A stretch of 64,000 nucleotides of DNA from Chlorogloeopsis sp. ULAP01 (GTDB taxonomy: Bacteria; Cyanobacteriota; Cyanobacteriia; Cyanobacteriales; Nostocaceae), in assembly GCF_030381805.1 (NCBI RefSeq), contig NZ_JAUDRH010000014.1:1-64000 (forward strand). The letters run 5' to 3'. Under the pieces are notes generated by a model. It saw nothing but the letters and a program-made list of their open reading frames with translations, did no database searches and had not been told where the DNA came from. Shown here piece after piece: positions 27,118-36,995 of the stretch. Numbering within the stretch: the stretch's first letter is position 1; every line of letters begins with the position of its first letter. The position numbers and the translations under genes were made by a program.

Positions 27118-27372
27118 CTAACCAGTAGACATAACTTCTGCAATTTCTTGTAGTAACCGTAATGTTTCTGCTGCTTCTTTTTCGTTAATACGATTCATCG
27201 CAAATCCAACATGAACTAGTACCCATTCTCCAATACAATTTTCGGGAGGATGTTGTTCATCAATGATGCAAGTAATATTAACTTGACGCTTTACACCGCC
27301 GATATCAACAATCGCTAGTTTGTTATTTGCGTCTGTTATTTCTATGATTTGTCCAGGGATACCTAAACACAT
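27118..27372 (-). CDS. hypC: Hydrogenase maturation chaperone HypC
   Basis: 84 residues starting MCLGIPGQIIEI; Cys2 is the residue that binds the HypD partner and the Fe(CN)2CO unit. The beta-barrel motif WVLVHVGFAMNRI is typical. It chaperones the precursor HupL. Located between hypF and hypD, as in other cyanobacterial hyp operons. Confidence 0.96.
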   Translation of the reverse strand: MCLGIPGQIIEITDANNKLAIVDIGGVKRQVNITCIIDEQHPPENCIGEWVLVHVGFAMNRINEKEAAETLRLLQEIAEVMSTG

Positions 27373-27533
27373 TCTTTATTACCTTGATAGGTGAAATTAA
27401 CCACAGAGGCACAGAGAAGACTGAGAAAGATTTTTAAATCAGAGATAAAATAAGAAAACTGAGTAAAGCTTTAAAATATAGTGTTTTAAACGCAGAGGAA
27501 CGCTAAGAAAACGCGGAGGTACGCAGAGTTTTT

Positions 27534-29960
27534 TCAAAGATAATATTGTGCGGCTGCAATTACTGCTTGCCCAAGTGCTAATCCTCCGTCATTACAGGGA
27601 ATAATACTATGTGTTAATACATTCAAATCTAATTTTTGTAAGCGCTTACTAACTTGTTCTAACAAGATACTATTTTGATAAACTCCTCCTGTTAAAACTA
27701 CATTTTTGATTACGTTTTGTTGGCAGATAATGTTAACCATTTCTACAATTGTTTGAGCTAAACTTTTATGAAATTTAGCAGCTACAAGTGATGGCGGGAT
27801 TTGCTGCTGTAAGTCATCTAGTAAGGCTTGCCACATAGGATGCGAGTCTATACAGTAAATATTATCTAAAATGCCGATATTAAAAGAATAATTTAGTGTT
27901 TCTTCATGATTATTTAAGAAGTTGGCATCGACTAAAGCTTCCATTTCAATTGCTGCTTGCCCTTCATAGCTACACTCTTCTCGGCAAATTCCGATAGTAG
28001 CAGCAACAGCATCAAACAGTCGTCCGACTGAAGAAGTTAAGGGAGAATTAATACTTTTTGATACAACCTGGTTGAGAATATTTAGCGGTTGATTTCCAAG
28101 AAATTTGATGATTTCTAATTCTCCATATTGATTTTTTACATCTTCCCAACCGAAAGCTGAAGTTAATTGAGCATATGTGTTACGCCAAGGCTGTTTAATC
28201 GCTTTTTCTCCGCCAATCATTGGCACTGGCTTAAATTTTGCTAGTCTTTGAAAATGACGATAATCTGCTAACAAAAATTCTCCACCCCAAAGTGTACCGT
28301 CTTCACCATAACCCAAACCATCTAAAGCAATACCTAATACGGGTGGTGAATCTAGAGGTATACCGTTTTCTACCATGCAAGCGGCAATATGGGCGTGATG
28401 GTGTTGGATGGAATAAAGTTGAATTTGATTAGCAACTGCTAGTTCTTTACCGAGTTTTGATGACAAATATTCGGGATGTTTGTCAAGAGCGATCGCTTCT
28501 GGTTTATGCTCGAATAAATTTAAATACAAATTCAATGTATCTTGATAGGCAGCAAAAGCAGCAACATTTTCTAAATCTCCTAAATGTTGAGATAAAATTG
28601 CTTGTCCATTCTGTAACAAACAAAAAGTATTTTTTAACTCGCCACCCATTGCTAAAATATGTGGAACATTATTAAATCCAGGTGGTAAATTAATCGGTGC
28701 TGGTGCGTATCCTCTAGCACGGCGAATCATTTGTACTTGCTCGTCAACTATCCGCACCACTGAGTCATCTACTCGATTAACAATCTCCCGATTATGTAGG
28801 AGCAAATAATCTGCAATTTTGCCTAATTTTTCTCGTGCTTCTTCGTTATTTATACATTGCGGTTCATCAGAAAGATTGCCACTTGTTAAGACAATCGGGC
28901 GATTCATCCGCTTCAGGATTAAGTGGTGCAAAGGTGTATAAGGTAGTGTGAAGCCCAGGGTATTTTGCCCTGGTGCTACAGATGGGGCGATGGGAAGAAG
29001 ACGCGGAGAACTTGAGACGCGGTGACGCGGAGAAGAAAATATACCTGCGTCTGGGTGTCTCCGTGTCTCTTTGTCCTCTTTGAGTCGCTTTTGTTTCAGC
29101 AACACAATCGGCGCGGCAGAACTTTCTAATAATTCTCTTTCTTTATCGCTAATAGTGCAGTATTTTTCAATAATCTCTACATCCCTCGCCATTAAAGCAA
29201 AGGGTTTATGATATCGTTGCTTGCGCTGGCGAAGTTTTTGCACAGCAGTTTCATTAGTGGCATCACAAGCGAGATGAATTCCACCGATACCTTTAATGGC
29301 AACTATTTCGCCTCTTTGTAACAACGTACAGACAGCATCGACATCATCTAGCATAGAGAACATCGAAGCTGTAATTGGTTTGCGATCGCTACGTTCTAAA
29401 GTTGCTTTGGGGCCGCAGACGTGGCAAGCTACTGGTTGAGCATGAAAGCGGCGATTTTCCACATCATCATATTCTCTAGTACATTCCGCACACAGGTTGA
29501 AACTAGCCATGCTCGTATTGCAGCGATCGTAAGGAATGGCACGAATAATACTTAAACGGGGGCCGCAATGCGTACAATTGGTGAAAGGATAGCGATAGAA
29601 GCGACTGTAGGGATTAAAAATTTCTTCTTTACATTGCACGCAAGTGGCAGCATCGGGACTAATTTCTGTTTTTACTGCACTACTAACGCTGTGAGAAATC
29701 ACAAAATCATCAAAGGAAACTTCCCTTTCATAACGCTTGCGCTTAATTTCATTAATTCTTGCTAAAGGTGGGCATTCTTGCTGCAATTTGCGAATAAATT
29801 CTTCTATAGATGCATCAGTTCCAGATACACGAATAACTACGCCTTCACCGTCATTACAAACATCGCCATGCAAACCACAGGCTTTTGCCAGACGATAGAC
29901 AGTCGGGCGAAATCCTACACCCTGAACAGTACCACGCACTCGAATTTCTTCAGCAGTCAT
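27534..29960 (-). CDS. hypF: Carbamoyltransferase HypF, with an in-frame repeat insertion
   Basis: About 808 residues from ATG 29960 (MTAEEIRVRGTVQGVGFRP); the longer ORF from 29981 adds seven. The order is acylphosphatase domain, two zinc-finger pairs (ATCVQCKEE...FTNCTHCGPR and FNLCAECTRE...VACHVCGP), YrdC-like domain (GIGGIHLACDATNE), then the Kae1-like carbamoyltransferase domain with HHHAHIAACM and LTGGVYQNSILLE. It uses carbamoyl phosphate and ATP to carbamoylate the HypE C-terminal cysteine. About 30 residues between VLLKQK and IAPSVAPGQNT (KEDKETRRHPDAGI then FSSPRHRVSSSPR) are translated repeat DNA. This makes the protein longer than the usual ~770-780. Confidence 0.95.
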   Translation of the reverse strand: MTAEEIRVRGTVQGVGFRPTVYRLAKACGLHGDVCNDGEGVVIRVSGTDASIEEFIRKLQQECPPLARINEIKRKRYEREVSFDDFVISHSVSSAVKTEISPDAATCVQCKEEIFNPYSRFYRYPFTNCTHCGPRLSIIRAIPYDRCNTSMASFNLCAECTREYDDVENRRFHAQPVACHVCGPKATLERSDRKPITASMFSMLDDVDAVCTLLQRGEIVAIKGIGGIHLACDATNETAVQKLRQRKQRYHKPFALMARDVEIIEKYCTISDKERELLESSAAPIVLLKQKRLKEDKETRRHPDAGIFSSPRHRVSSSPRLLPIAPSVAPGQNTLGFTLPYTPLHHLILKRMNRPIVLTSGNLSDEPQCINNEEAREKLGKIADYLLLHNREIVNRVDDSVVRIVDEQVQMIRRARGYAPAPINLPPGFNNVPHILAMGGELKNTFCLLQNGQAILSQHLGDLENVAAFAAYQDTLNLYLNLFEHKPEAIALDKHPEYLSSKLGKELAVANQIQLYSIQHHHAHIAACMVENGIPLDSPPVLGIALDGLGYGEDGTLWGGEFLLADYRHFQRLAKFKPVPMIGGEKAIKQPWRNTYAQLTSAFGWEDVKNQYGELEIIKFLGNQPLNILNQVVSKSINSPLTSSVGRLFDAVAATIGICREECSYEGQAAIEMEALVDANFLNNHEETLNYSFNIGILDNIYCIDSHPMWQALLDDLQQQIPPSLVAAKFHKSLAQTIVEMVNIICQQNVIKNVVLTGGVYQNSILLEQVSKRLQKLDLNVLTHSIIPCNDGGLALGQAVIAAAQYYL
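28985..29092. repeat. GACGCGGAGA / GTGTCTCCGTGTC repeat inside hypF
   Basis: The DNA has GAGACGCGGTGACGCGGAGA-like units (28998-29034), then their rough complements CTGGGTGTCTCCGTGTCTCT (29050-29070). It is the same family as 9529-9673 but here translated. The insertion keeps the hypF frame. Confidence 0.75.
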
Positions 29961-30043
29961 TTTGCAGAATCTCACCCTCAAAACATTTAAATATCTTGAT
30001 TAAAAATAACTAATTTCTGATTTGTGTTCTTTCTTGTTCTTTC

Positions 30044-30150
30044 TTTGTGTGCTACCCTTACGGGTAGACACGAAGTGGCTTCTGTAGACGGGCTTTGCCC
30101 GGCTTCCCGTATGGTAAGTAGCCGCTCCGCGTCTAATGTGTACTTTGTGG
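30044..30150. repeat. Interspersed repeat related to the hypE-flanking repeat
   Basis: In the gap between the NHL gene and hypF. Pieces include GGCTTCCCGTATGGTAAGTA and GCCGCTCCGCGTCTA, and a small hairpin ACGGGCTTTGCCCGG. It shares the core GGCTTCCCGTA...GCGTCTA with the 48-bp repeats but is diverged and rearranged. Confidence 0.6.
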
Positions 30151-30190
30151 TTTGTTTCATGAAAACTGTCTTATTTAAGAAAATAAATAT

Positions 30191-31399
30191 TTATCTGATT
30201 TGCCAAATTAAAACTCGATTATTTCCCGAATCAGCAATTACCGCCCTCTTGCCACAAATCTTGATTCCATAACACCAACTTAGACTATCTCGCCTTGGCT
30301 GCCCAAAATCACGATTTTCACTCTTACTTAGAAAATTATTTTGTCCGGCGATCGCATCCGCAGCAGCTCTTTGCAAAAATGAAATAGACTCAGGCTTTTT
30401 CCAACCTAATATCCGAGAATTAGCAGTATCCGCTACCAACAACCAATCGCCAGCAGCATCCACACCATAAGGCATACTCAAACTGCTAGAACTTGGGAAA
30501 TAAACTCCTTGATTAATTTCAACAACATCAAAACTTTTTTGCCCTAATACTACAGTACAAGGCGTATTGTTTTCTGTGGGCATTCCATCCCAAATCATCA
30601 CGCGGTTATTTCCCGCATCAGTCACAACCAAATTTTCTCCCCAAAAGGTAATATCGTGACACCAACGCATACTCGATGCGGAAGGATTATCGCCGCCATT
30701 TTCATTGCGTGATGTCATATCTAGCTGCCCCAAAACTAAATCTGCCGGTTGACTATTTTCTTTTGGTAATTGATGCCAAACTAACACGCGCCGATTACCT
30801 GTATCAGCTACAAATAACCGCCCATTGTGATAGAAAACTCCATAACACCAGTTCAGAGTATTTGCTGCCGCTTCTTGCTTACCCCGATTTGGTTCATTGT
30901 CACTAAAATTAGCTTGTCCTAATACTATATCTGCTGGAACATTGCTGTCTTCTGGTACTTTTTTCCAAATTAAAACGCGGTGATTCCATGCATCTGCGAC
31001 TGCCATTCCTTCTCCACAGTAACAAATGCCAGTCGGCACACTAAAAGTATTACTTTCTGGTGAACCCTTAGCATTTTGTCCTTCACTATGAAAATCTGGT
31101 TGCCCAATTACCCAATCAGCAGGTTGGCTATCTTGAGTAGGTATATTCCGCCATCCTAATAAGCGATGATGTCCCGTATCAGACACCCACAAAAGCCCTT
31201 TTTCTGATTTTAAACAAGCTGCACGAGGGCCAAACATTTCAATACTACTAGGTGCAAGAGGGGTTACCAATTCCCCTGGTGCCATCATCCTTCCTAAAAT
31301 TATCTCTGCACCTTCTGATGAAAGAGGAAAATTTTGAGGAATGTCTGTTGCTTGAGTTTGGAAATTCGATTTGGAAGTAATTTGGATGCGGCTATTCAT
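30191..31399 (-). CDS. NHL-repeat protein of the extended hyp operon
   Basis: 402 residues built from six or so repeated blades, seen as DTGHHRLLGWRNIP, DAWNHRVLIWKKVP, DTGNRRVLVWHQLP, DAGNNRVMIWDGMP, DTANSRILGWKKPE and DSGNNRVLIWQIR. Each is followed or preceded by a VLGQxxF phrase. This is a beta-propeller, so a protein- or RNA-binding scaffold; no signal peptide. It lies between the NifU-like gene and hypF on the same strand. Comparable NHL genes sit in the same place in heterocystous cyanobacteria (extended hyp operon of Nostoc PCC 7120). The proposed link is to small-subunit (HupS) maturation, but this is not proven. Confidence 0.88.
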   Translation of the reverse strand: MNSRIQITSKSNFQTQATDIPQNFPLSSEGAEIILGRMMAPGELVTPLAPSSIEMFGPRAACLKSEKGLLWVSDTGHHRLLGWRNIPTQDSQPADWVIGQPDFHSEGQNAKGSPESNTFSVPTGICYCGEGMAVADAWNHRVLIWKKVPEDSNVPADIVLGQANFSDNEPNRGKQEAAANTLNWCYGVFYHNGRLFVADTGNRRVLVWHQLPKENSQPADLVLGQLDMTSRNENGGDNPSASSMRWCHDITFWGENLVVTDAGNNRVMIWDGMPTENNTPCTVVLGQKSFDVVEINQGVYFPSSSSLSMPYGVDAAGDWLLVADTANSRILGWKKPESISFLQRAAADAIAGQNNFLSKSENRDFGQPRRDSLSWCYGIKICGKRAVIADSGNNRVLIWQIR

Positions 31400-31427
31400 T
31401 ATTTAAGAAAAGTTAACCTTTTAGCCT

Positions 31428-31904
31428 TTACTTAACGGCAACTACATTAGTAATTTCTGGACAATACATTTTAATCGTCTGTTCAATTCCTTGAGAAAAA
31501 GTTAATGTTGAAGCAGGGCAATGACCACAAGCACCAATTAGCTTAACTTCTACTGTATCTGGTTCTTTAATAGCTACTAATTCCACATCACCATTATGAC
31601 TTTTCAAACTTGGGCGCACTTCATCTAAGGCTTTTTGAATACGTTTTGTTAAAGGTGGTGTTGGTGGTTTGACTAATTCATGATAAAGCAATACACCGTA
31701 GACTACCTCATCCTTAGCGGCATTACACAGTGCTGGCATTGATTCTTGTTTGATACTCTTGATTAAGCGGGTTAAAGCTTCTTTATGCAATTCTTCTATT
31801 GCCCTTTTCAAACCTATAGCTACACCTCTTTTACTTTCATCCCACTCAGATATAATTACCTCAAACCGACTAATTTCTTGTACCAATTCCTCAAGAGTAG
31901 CCAT
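31428..31904 (-). CDS. NifU-like C-terminal domain protein of the hyp operon
   Basis: 158 residues. The first ~80 residues are helical (LEELVQEISRFEVIISEWDE). The last ~75 form a NifU C-terminal domain with the FeS-binding CxxC in IGACGHCPASTLTFSQGIE. It may assemble or transfer an iron-sulfur cluster; in this context HupS, which holds three clusters, is the plausible client. 28 bp separate it from the NHL gene downstream, so co-transcription is likely. Confidence 0.9.
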   Translation of the reverse strand: MATLEELVQEISRFEVIISEWDESKRGVAIGLKRAIEELHKEALTRLIKSIKQESMPALCNAAKDEVVYGVLLYHELVKPPTPPLTKRIQKALDEVRPSLKSHNGDVELVAIKEPDTVEVKLIGACGHCPASTLTFSQGIEQTIKMYCPEITNVVAVK

Positions 31905-32076
31905 TATATTTTTGTTATTGTTTATAATTGCCCTCAGACTGGAAGTCTGGGGCTATAAAAATAAATCTTGCCTCCGCAGGCTCAACATCAATCCACATCG
32001 GCGAACTTGGTTTGTGTAGCTGCGAATTTTATTAGCCGTATGTTTCTAATCCCTATGACAATTAGTAATTAATAAA

Positions 32077-32301
32077 TTACTTCATTTTGAAATCTTTGAG
32101 TAGAAACGGCATAATAGTACCCGTTGTTAAGCTAGATGCTGCCACTGTTAGCCAAAGCGGAAATTTCAAGAGTAAAAGTAAAAATAGTAGTAGTGAACTA
32201 ATACTAGTACCAATTCCAACTTGCCGCCAAAAATACTGCGGCTCACGTATTAGTTTGCCTTTCATAAATAACTTGGCAGAAAACCAACCTATTTCTAACA
32301 T
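32077..32301 (-). CDS. Small membrane protein of the hyp operon (74 aa)
   Basis: 74 residues with two hydrophobic segments: SISSLLLFLLLLLKFPLWLT about residues 36-55, and a shorter one, LTTGTIMPFLL, near the C terminus. The N-terminal part is basic (KGKLIREPQYFWRQV). No family I can name. It starts eight bases before the end of the 79-residue gene's intergenic space (8-bp gap), so the two are translationally close. Two small membrane proteins at this place are a recognised feature of extended hyp operons in nitrogen-fixing cyanobacteria. Role unknown. Confidence 0.72.
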   Translation of the reverse strand: MLEIGWFSAKLFMKGKLIREPQYFWRQVGIGTSISSLLLFLLLLLKFPLWLTVAASSLTTGTIMPFLLKDFKMK

Positions 32302-32309
32302 GAAAACTC

Positions 32310-32549
32310 CTAAAATTTAGGACAAAAATTTAGTAAAAATAATCCTAATACTATCGCTGGAATTACACCAGCAGGGCCAAATAACCCACCTATCATGGCT
32401 GCAAACTGATTACCTAATTCTTCACCAGCTAATAAAATTCCACCAATCGCACCACCCACTAAAGATAATACAGTTGCTATTACTAAGTAAATCAAACCTG
32501 TAACTAAATTAATGTCATTACCTGCTAAACTTTTAAATACCTCAGTCAT
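32310..32549 (-). CDS. Small membrane protein of the hyp operon (79 aa)
   Basis: 79 residues with two membrane spans: LVTGLIYLVIATVLSLVGGA and GVIPAIVLGLFLLNF. Glycine-rich between them (GGAIGGILLAGEELGNQ). It lies between the TPR gene (51 bp) and the 74-residue gene (8 bp). It could anchor maturation factors to the membrane, but that is a guess from context only. Confidence 0.75.
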   Translation of the reverse strand: MTEVFKSLAGNDINLVTGLIYLVIATVLSLVGGAIGGILLAGEELGNQFAAMIGGLFGPAGVIPAIVLGLFLLNFCPKF

Positions 32550-32600
32550 TGTTTATTCTCCTCATATTTTTCATTGATAATTACAATACTCTATTAGCCA

Positions 32601-33557
32601 TTAGCCATTCAACTCTTGCAATGTTTGGGCTACAACTTCGGCTTGTTCTATTTGTCCATACTGTGTAAAAATTTCCCAGGCTTCTTGAAAATATCCACGC
32701 GCTTGTAAGAGATTTTGAGGATTGCCGATTTCTGGCTTCTCCAAATCATCAAGTAAATTAAATAGAGCGTTGGCTTTGTTAGAAATGGTGTTGGCGTATT
32801 CTAAAGGTGTGTCTCTGGAGTTACGTACTTTTAATGCTTCGTTGTAAGCTGCGATCGCCCGCACTAAATTATCTACAGGATGGGCAGATGGTAAATATTG
32901 CAATGCGTTACCTAAATTGTTCTGCAACATTGCATATTCTCTGGGATGTTCAATCAGGTTTATTCGCTTGAGCGCTACCTCAAAAGACTGTACAGCCAAA
33001 CCTTCAAACAAATATTGCTGCTGCGAACCACCAGACATGGAAAGGTAGGCGATCGCTATATTGTTGTGTAAGATTGCATATTCCTGTGGATATTTATCCC
33101 AAGTAAATACCCGCAAGGCTTCTTGATACGCCTGAATGCTGTCTGCTACCTTTGCCAAATTAAACGGTACTAAAGATTGTAATATCAAGCCATAGTTCAT
33201 TTGGGCTTCGGCAACTTCTTCAGGAGACGCCAACTTTTGTAATATCGGCAAAGCTTCTGTGTAAATTGCTTTCGCTTGCAACAGCAATTCTTCTGTACCG
33301 TCTGGGATTGCCCGCAGCGCCCCTCCTATCCCTACTTTTGCCCGCGCCTTCAAAAGAGGGTAATCTTCACCAGATAATTCTTCTGCCTGCTCGTATAGCG
33401 CGATCGCATTCCACAAATCTTGGGTGGTTTTCGGCTTTTTCACAAAGCCATGTGCCATCTCAATCAACATCTCAATTTTGTCTTTTGTCGATGCTGATTC
33501 AGAGGCAATAGCAGCGATCGCTGCTTTCACTGCGGCATCAGTAATAGTTGGTATCAT
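32601..33557 (-). CDS. TPR-type protein, first gene of the extended hyp operon
   Basis: 318 residues, all helical, soluble. TPR-like units recur, e.g. LWNAIALYEQAEELSGEDYP, VADSIQAYQEALRVF, FEVALKRINLIEHPREYAML and AIAAYNEALKVRN, with the phrase YAMLQNNLGNALQYL. It is a protein-protein interaction scaffold. As the first gene downstream of the 798-bp region shared with hupS, it leads the operon that ends in hypB. Regulation is expected to be nitrogen-dependent, as for hup genes in heterocysts, but I found no exact NtcA site. Confidence 0.87.
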   Translation of the reverse strand: MIPTITDAAVKAAIAAIASESASTKDKIEMLIEMAHGFVKKPKTTQDLWNAIALYEQAEELSGEDYPLLKARAKVGIGGALRAIPDGTEELLLQAKAIYTEALPILQKLASPEEVAEAQMNYGLILQSLVPFNLAKVADSIQAYQEALRVFTWDKYPQEYAILHNNIAIAYLSMSGGSQQQYLFEGLAVQSFEVALKRINLIEHPREYAMLQNNLGNALQYLPSAHPVDNLVRAIAAYNEALKVRNSRDTPLEYANTISNKANALFNLLDDLEKPEIGNPQNLLQARGYFQEAWEIFTQYGQIEQAEVVAQTLQELNG

Positions 33558-34355
33558 ATCAGATGTGGAGTCGCAATTAGGAAGGCAGCTTTTAACTTTT
33601 GCTAACTAGTAATCAACCAAAACCTTGTAGCTAGATTACCTAAAATTAATGTTTAAACTTATACAATTTGTGGCTGTATTACCCACTAATCTGTCAGATA
33701 GGCTTTCAGTAAATCTCTAAATTGTTACTAAAAGCTTTCATCGATTTTATTGAATTTACCTTAGCTTTTCTACTTTTAATATAAAACAAAATGCAACCAA
33801 AAATCTAGTTACTAGACGTTACATTTTTAAATAAGATCATCAAATCCCCGACTTCTCAAAAAAGTTGGGGATTTGTGTTTGTGGCTCTATATTTTTAATT
33901 TACATCTAAATCCTAGGTAATTATAACTGCTTAATTAAATACTCATCATATTTAAAATTTAAACAAGCATTGACTTGTGAGAGTATATTTTTCAGATTTG
34001 ATTTTAGGTAATCTAAATTGTATATAAATTTTTAGTGACTTATTCAAAAGACTTTGAGATTTTGCTAACGTAATCAATACGTAATAACAAGATAATTATT
34101 TGTACTTTAGAGGATGTATTTACTATAACATTTAAACCAGAAAATTATGTTTTTTTAGTTTTCATAAATACGTTAATTTTTATTTAAATGTCTACAATAG
34201 AAACGAAAAGCCATTGATAGTAAAGGGGACTAGGGACTGGGAAGAATTCACTTTGAGAGCGTTTCTTTCCTAATCCCTAGTACCTAGTAACGAGTACCCA
34301 CTACACTGTTAAACTTCCTAATTTTTGTATTCTAAACAACACAAATGCGCAGCCA
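33558..34355. promoter_or_regulatory. Divergent hyp / hupSL regulatory region
   Basis: 798 bp without a gene, A/T-rich. It must carry both the hyp-operon promoter (minus) and the hupSL promoter (plus). An imperfect NtcA-like half-site pair GTA-N7-TAC occurs at 33627-33639, one base short of the consensus spacing. A hairpin at 33841-33875 lies in the middle. The last ~100 bp before hupS contain CTAGGGACT / CTAATCCCTAGT repeats. Confidence 0.55.
33841..33875. repeat. Hairpin repeat AAATCCCCGACTT...AAGTTGGGGATTT
   Basis: 13-14-bp arms with one G-T pair and a short A-rich loop. It is of the common cyanobacterial intergenic hairpin type. It could insulate the two divergent promoters; no T-run follows on either strand. 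Confidence 0.65.
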
Positions 34356-35318
<963 letters not shown>

Positions 35319-35396
35319 TCATTGGTCAATAGTCATTAGTCATTAGTAAATGACCAATGACAAAGGACACATGACAAATGACAAAGGACAAATATT
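35319..35396. repeat. hupS-hupL intergenic short tandem/inverted repeats
   Basis: Left part GTCATTGGTCAATAGTCATT and right part AATGACCAATGACAAAGGAC are complementary, so the mRNA can form a hairpin between the two cistrons. The right part repeats TGACAAAGGACA-like units. Such hairpins between hupS and hupL may affect their relative expression. Confidence 0.75.
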
Positions 35397-36992
35397 ATGG
35401 GTATCCAAACATTAGACATCTCGCCCGTTGGTAGAGTCGAGGGCGATTTAGATGTGCGAGTTGAAATTGAAGATGGGCAGGTAGTTAACGCCTGGACTCA
35501 TGCCGAACTCTTTCGAGGATTTGAAGTTATCCTGCGCGGCAAAGATCCGCAAGCCGGATTAATTGTCACACCTCGTATTTGCGGTATTTGTGGAGGTTCT
35601 CACCTGACTTGTGCGTCATGGGCATTAGATACGGCATGGGAAACAGAAGTTCCGCGCAATGCGATTTTGGCAAGAAATCTTGGTCAACTTGTTGAAACAA
35701 TTCAAAGCATACCCCGCTATTTTTACGGGCTATTTGCTATTGACCTGACTAATAAAAAATACCAGCATAGCCGCTACTATAACGAAGCTGTCCGCCGCTT
35801 TGCCGCTTTCACTGGTAAGCATTATGAAATCGGTGTCACAATTTCTGCCAAACCAGTCGAAATTTATGCTCTTTTAGGCGGTCAATGGCCTCATTCTAGT
35901 TACATGGTTCCCGGTGGCGTCATGTGCGCCCCCACCCTCACAGACATCACCCGTGCTTGGTCAATCCTGGAATATTTCCGTACCAATTGGTTAGAACCAA
36001 TATGGTTGGGTTGTTCATTGGAACGTTACGAACAAATCCAAACCTATGATGACTTTATGGCGTGGCTACACGAAAACCGCAATCATCGCCAGTCTGACTT
36101 GGGTTTTTATTGGCGCATGGGTTTAGATATTGGTCTAGATAAATTTGGTGGCGGTGTAGGTAAATATGTCACTTGGGGATATTTACCTCATGAAGATAGA
36201 TACCAAAAGCCAACGATAGAAGGGCGAAATGCCGCCATGATTATGAAGAGTGGAGTGTATGACAGTTTCAGCGACACTCATACCTTGATGGATCATACCT
36301 TTGCCCGCGAGAATACCACTCACTCTTGGTATGACGAAGGCAAAGAAGACATTCACCCCTTTGCTCGCACGACTAACCCAATCCAAAAGAATGATAAAGA
36401 CTTCAATAACGCTTATTCTTGGTCAACAGCAGTACGTCATGTAGACTACGGACGTTTAGAAGCAGGCCCCTTAGCGCGGCAATTGGTGGCGGGTGGTAAG
36501 CATGGCGAATCTTGGCAGCACTATGATGGATTTATTTTAGATGTCTTCAAGCGCATGGGTGGCCCCAGCGTTCATGTGCGCCAATTGGCACGAGTTCACG
36601 AGCTTGTTAAATTATACCGCCAAGCCGAACATTGTCTGCGTGAGTTCAAATTAAACGATCCCTGGTATATCAAACCAAAAGAAAAAGATGGACGTGGTTG
36701 GGGTGCAACAGAAGCAGCACGAGGTTCTCTGTGTCACTGGGTAGAACTAGAAGACGGCAAAATTAAGAACTACCAAGTCATTGCCCCTACTACTTGGAAC
36801 GTGGGGCCTCGTGATGCCGAACAAAAGCGCGGCCCAATTGAAGAAGCTTTGATTGGCATACCCATTGCCGATCCAACCGATCCAATAGAAGTTGGTCATG
36901 TGGCAAGGTCATTTGATTCCTGTTTGGTATGTACCGTTCACGCCCACGATGCCAAGACGGGTGAAGAACTCGCACGTTTTCGGACAGCGTAA
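35397..36992 (+). CDS. hupL: Uptake [NiFe]-hydrogenase large subunit (precursor)
   Basis: 531 residues. The N-terminal nickel ligands are in RICGICGGSH (Cys62, Cys65); the C-terminal ligands are in DSCLVCTVH, ending at about residue 515. The 16-residue tail AHDAKTGEELARFRTA should be cut off by a HupW-type protease after nickel insertion; no hupW is in the window. The gene is continuous: no excision element interrupts it, unlike in Nostoc PCC 7120. H2 is oxidised here with HupS. Confidence 0.97.
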   Translation: MGIQTLDISPVGRVEGDLDVRVEIEDGQVVNAWTHAELFRGFEVILRGKDPQAGLIVTPRICGICGGSHLTCASWALDTAWETEVPRNAILARNLGQLVETIQSIPRYFYGLFAIDLTNKKYQHSRYYNEAVRRFAAFTGKHYEIGVTISAKPVEIYALLGGQWPHSSYMVPGGVMCAPTLTDITRAWSILEYFRTNWLEPIWLGCSLERYEQIQTYDDFMAWLHENRNHRQSDLGFYWRMGLDIGLDKFGGGVGKYVTWGYLPHEDRYQKPTIEGRNAAMIMKSGVYDSFSDTHTLMDHTFARENTTHSWYDEGKEDIHPFARTTNPIQKNDKDFNNAYSWSTAVRHVDYGRLEAGPLARQLVAGGKHGESWQHYDGFILDVFKRMGGPSVHVRQLARVHELVKLYRQAEHCLREFKLNDPWYIKPKEKDGRGWGATEAARGSLCHWVELEDGKIKNYQVIAPTTWNVGPRDAEQKRGPIEEALIGIPIADPTDPIEVGHVARSFDSCLVCTVHAHDAKTGEELARFRTA

Positions 36993-36995
36993 TTT

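Noticed and set aside
33627..33639. NtcA site in the hyp/hup regulatory region
   Set aside because: GTA and TAC are seven bases apart instead of eight and no well-placed -10 box follows; I note it but do not call it. No exact GTA-N8-TAC was found upstream of hupS.
35397..36992. A programmed excision element in hupL
   Set aside because: The reading frame is continuous from the first ATG to the processed tail, so no element is present.
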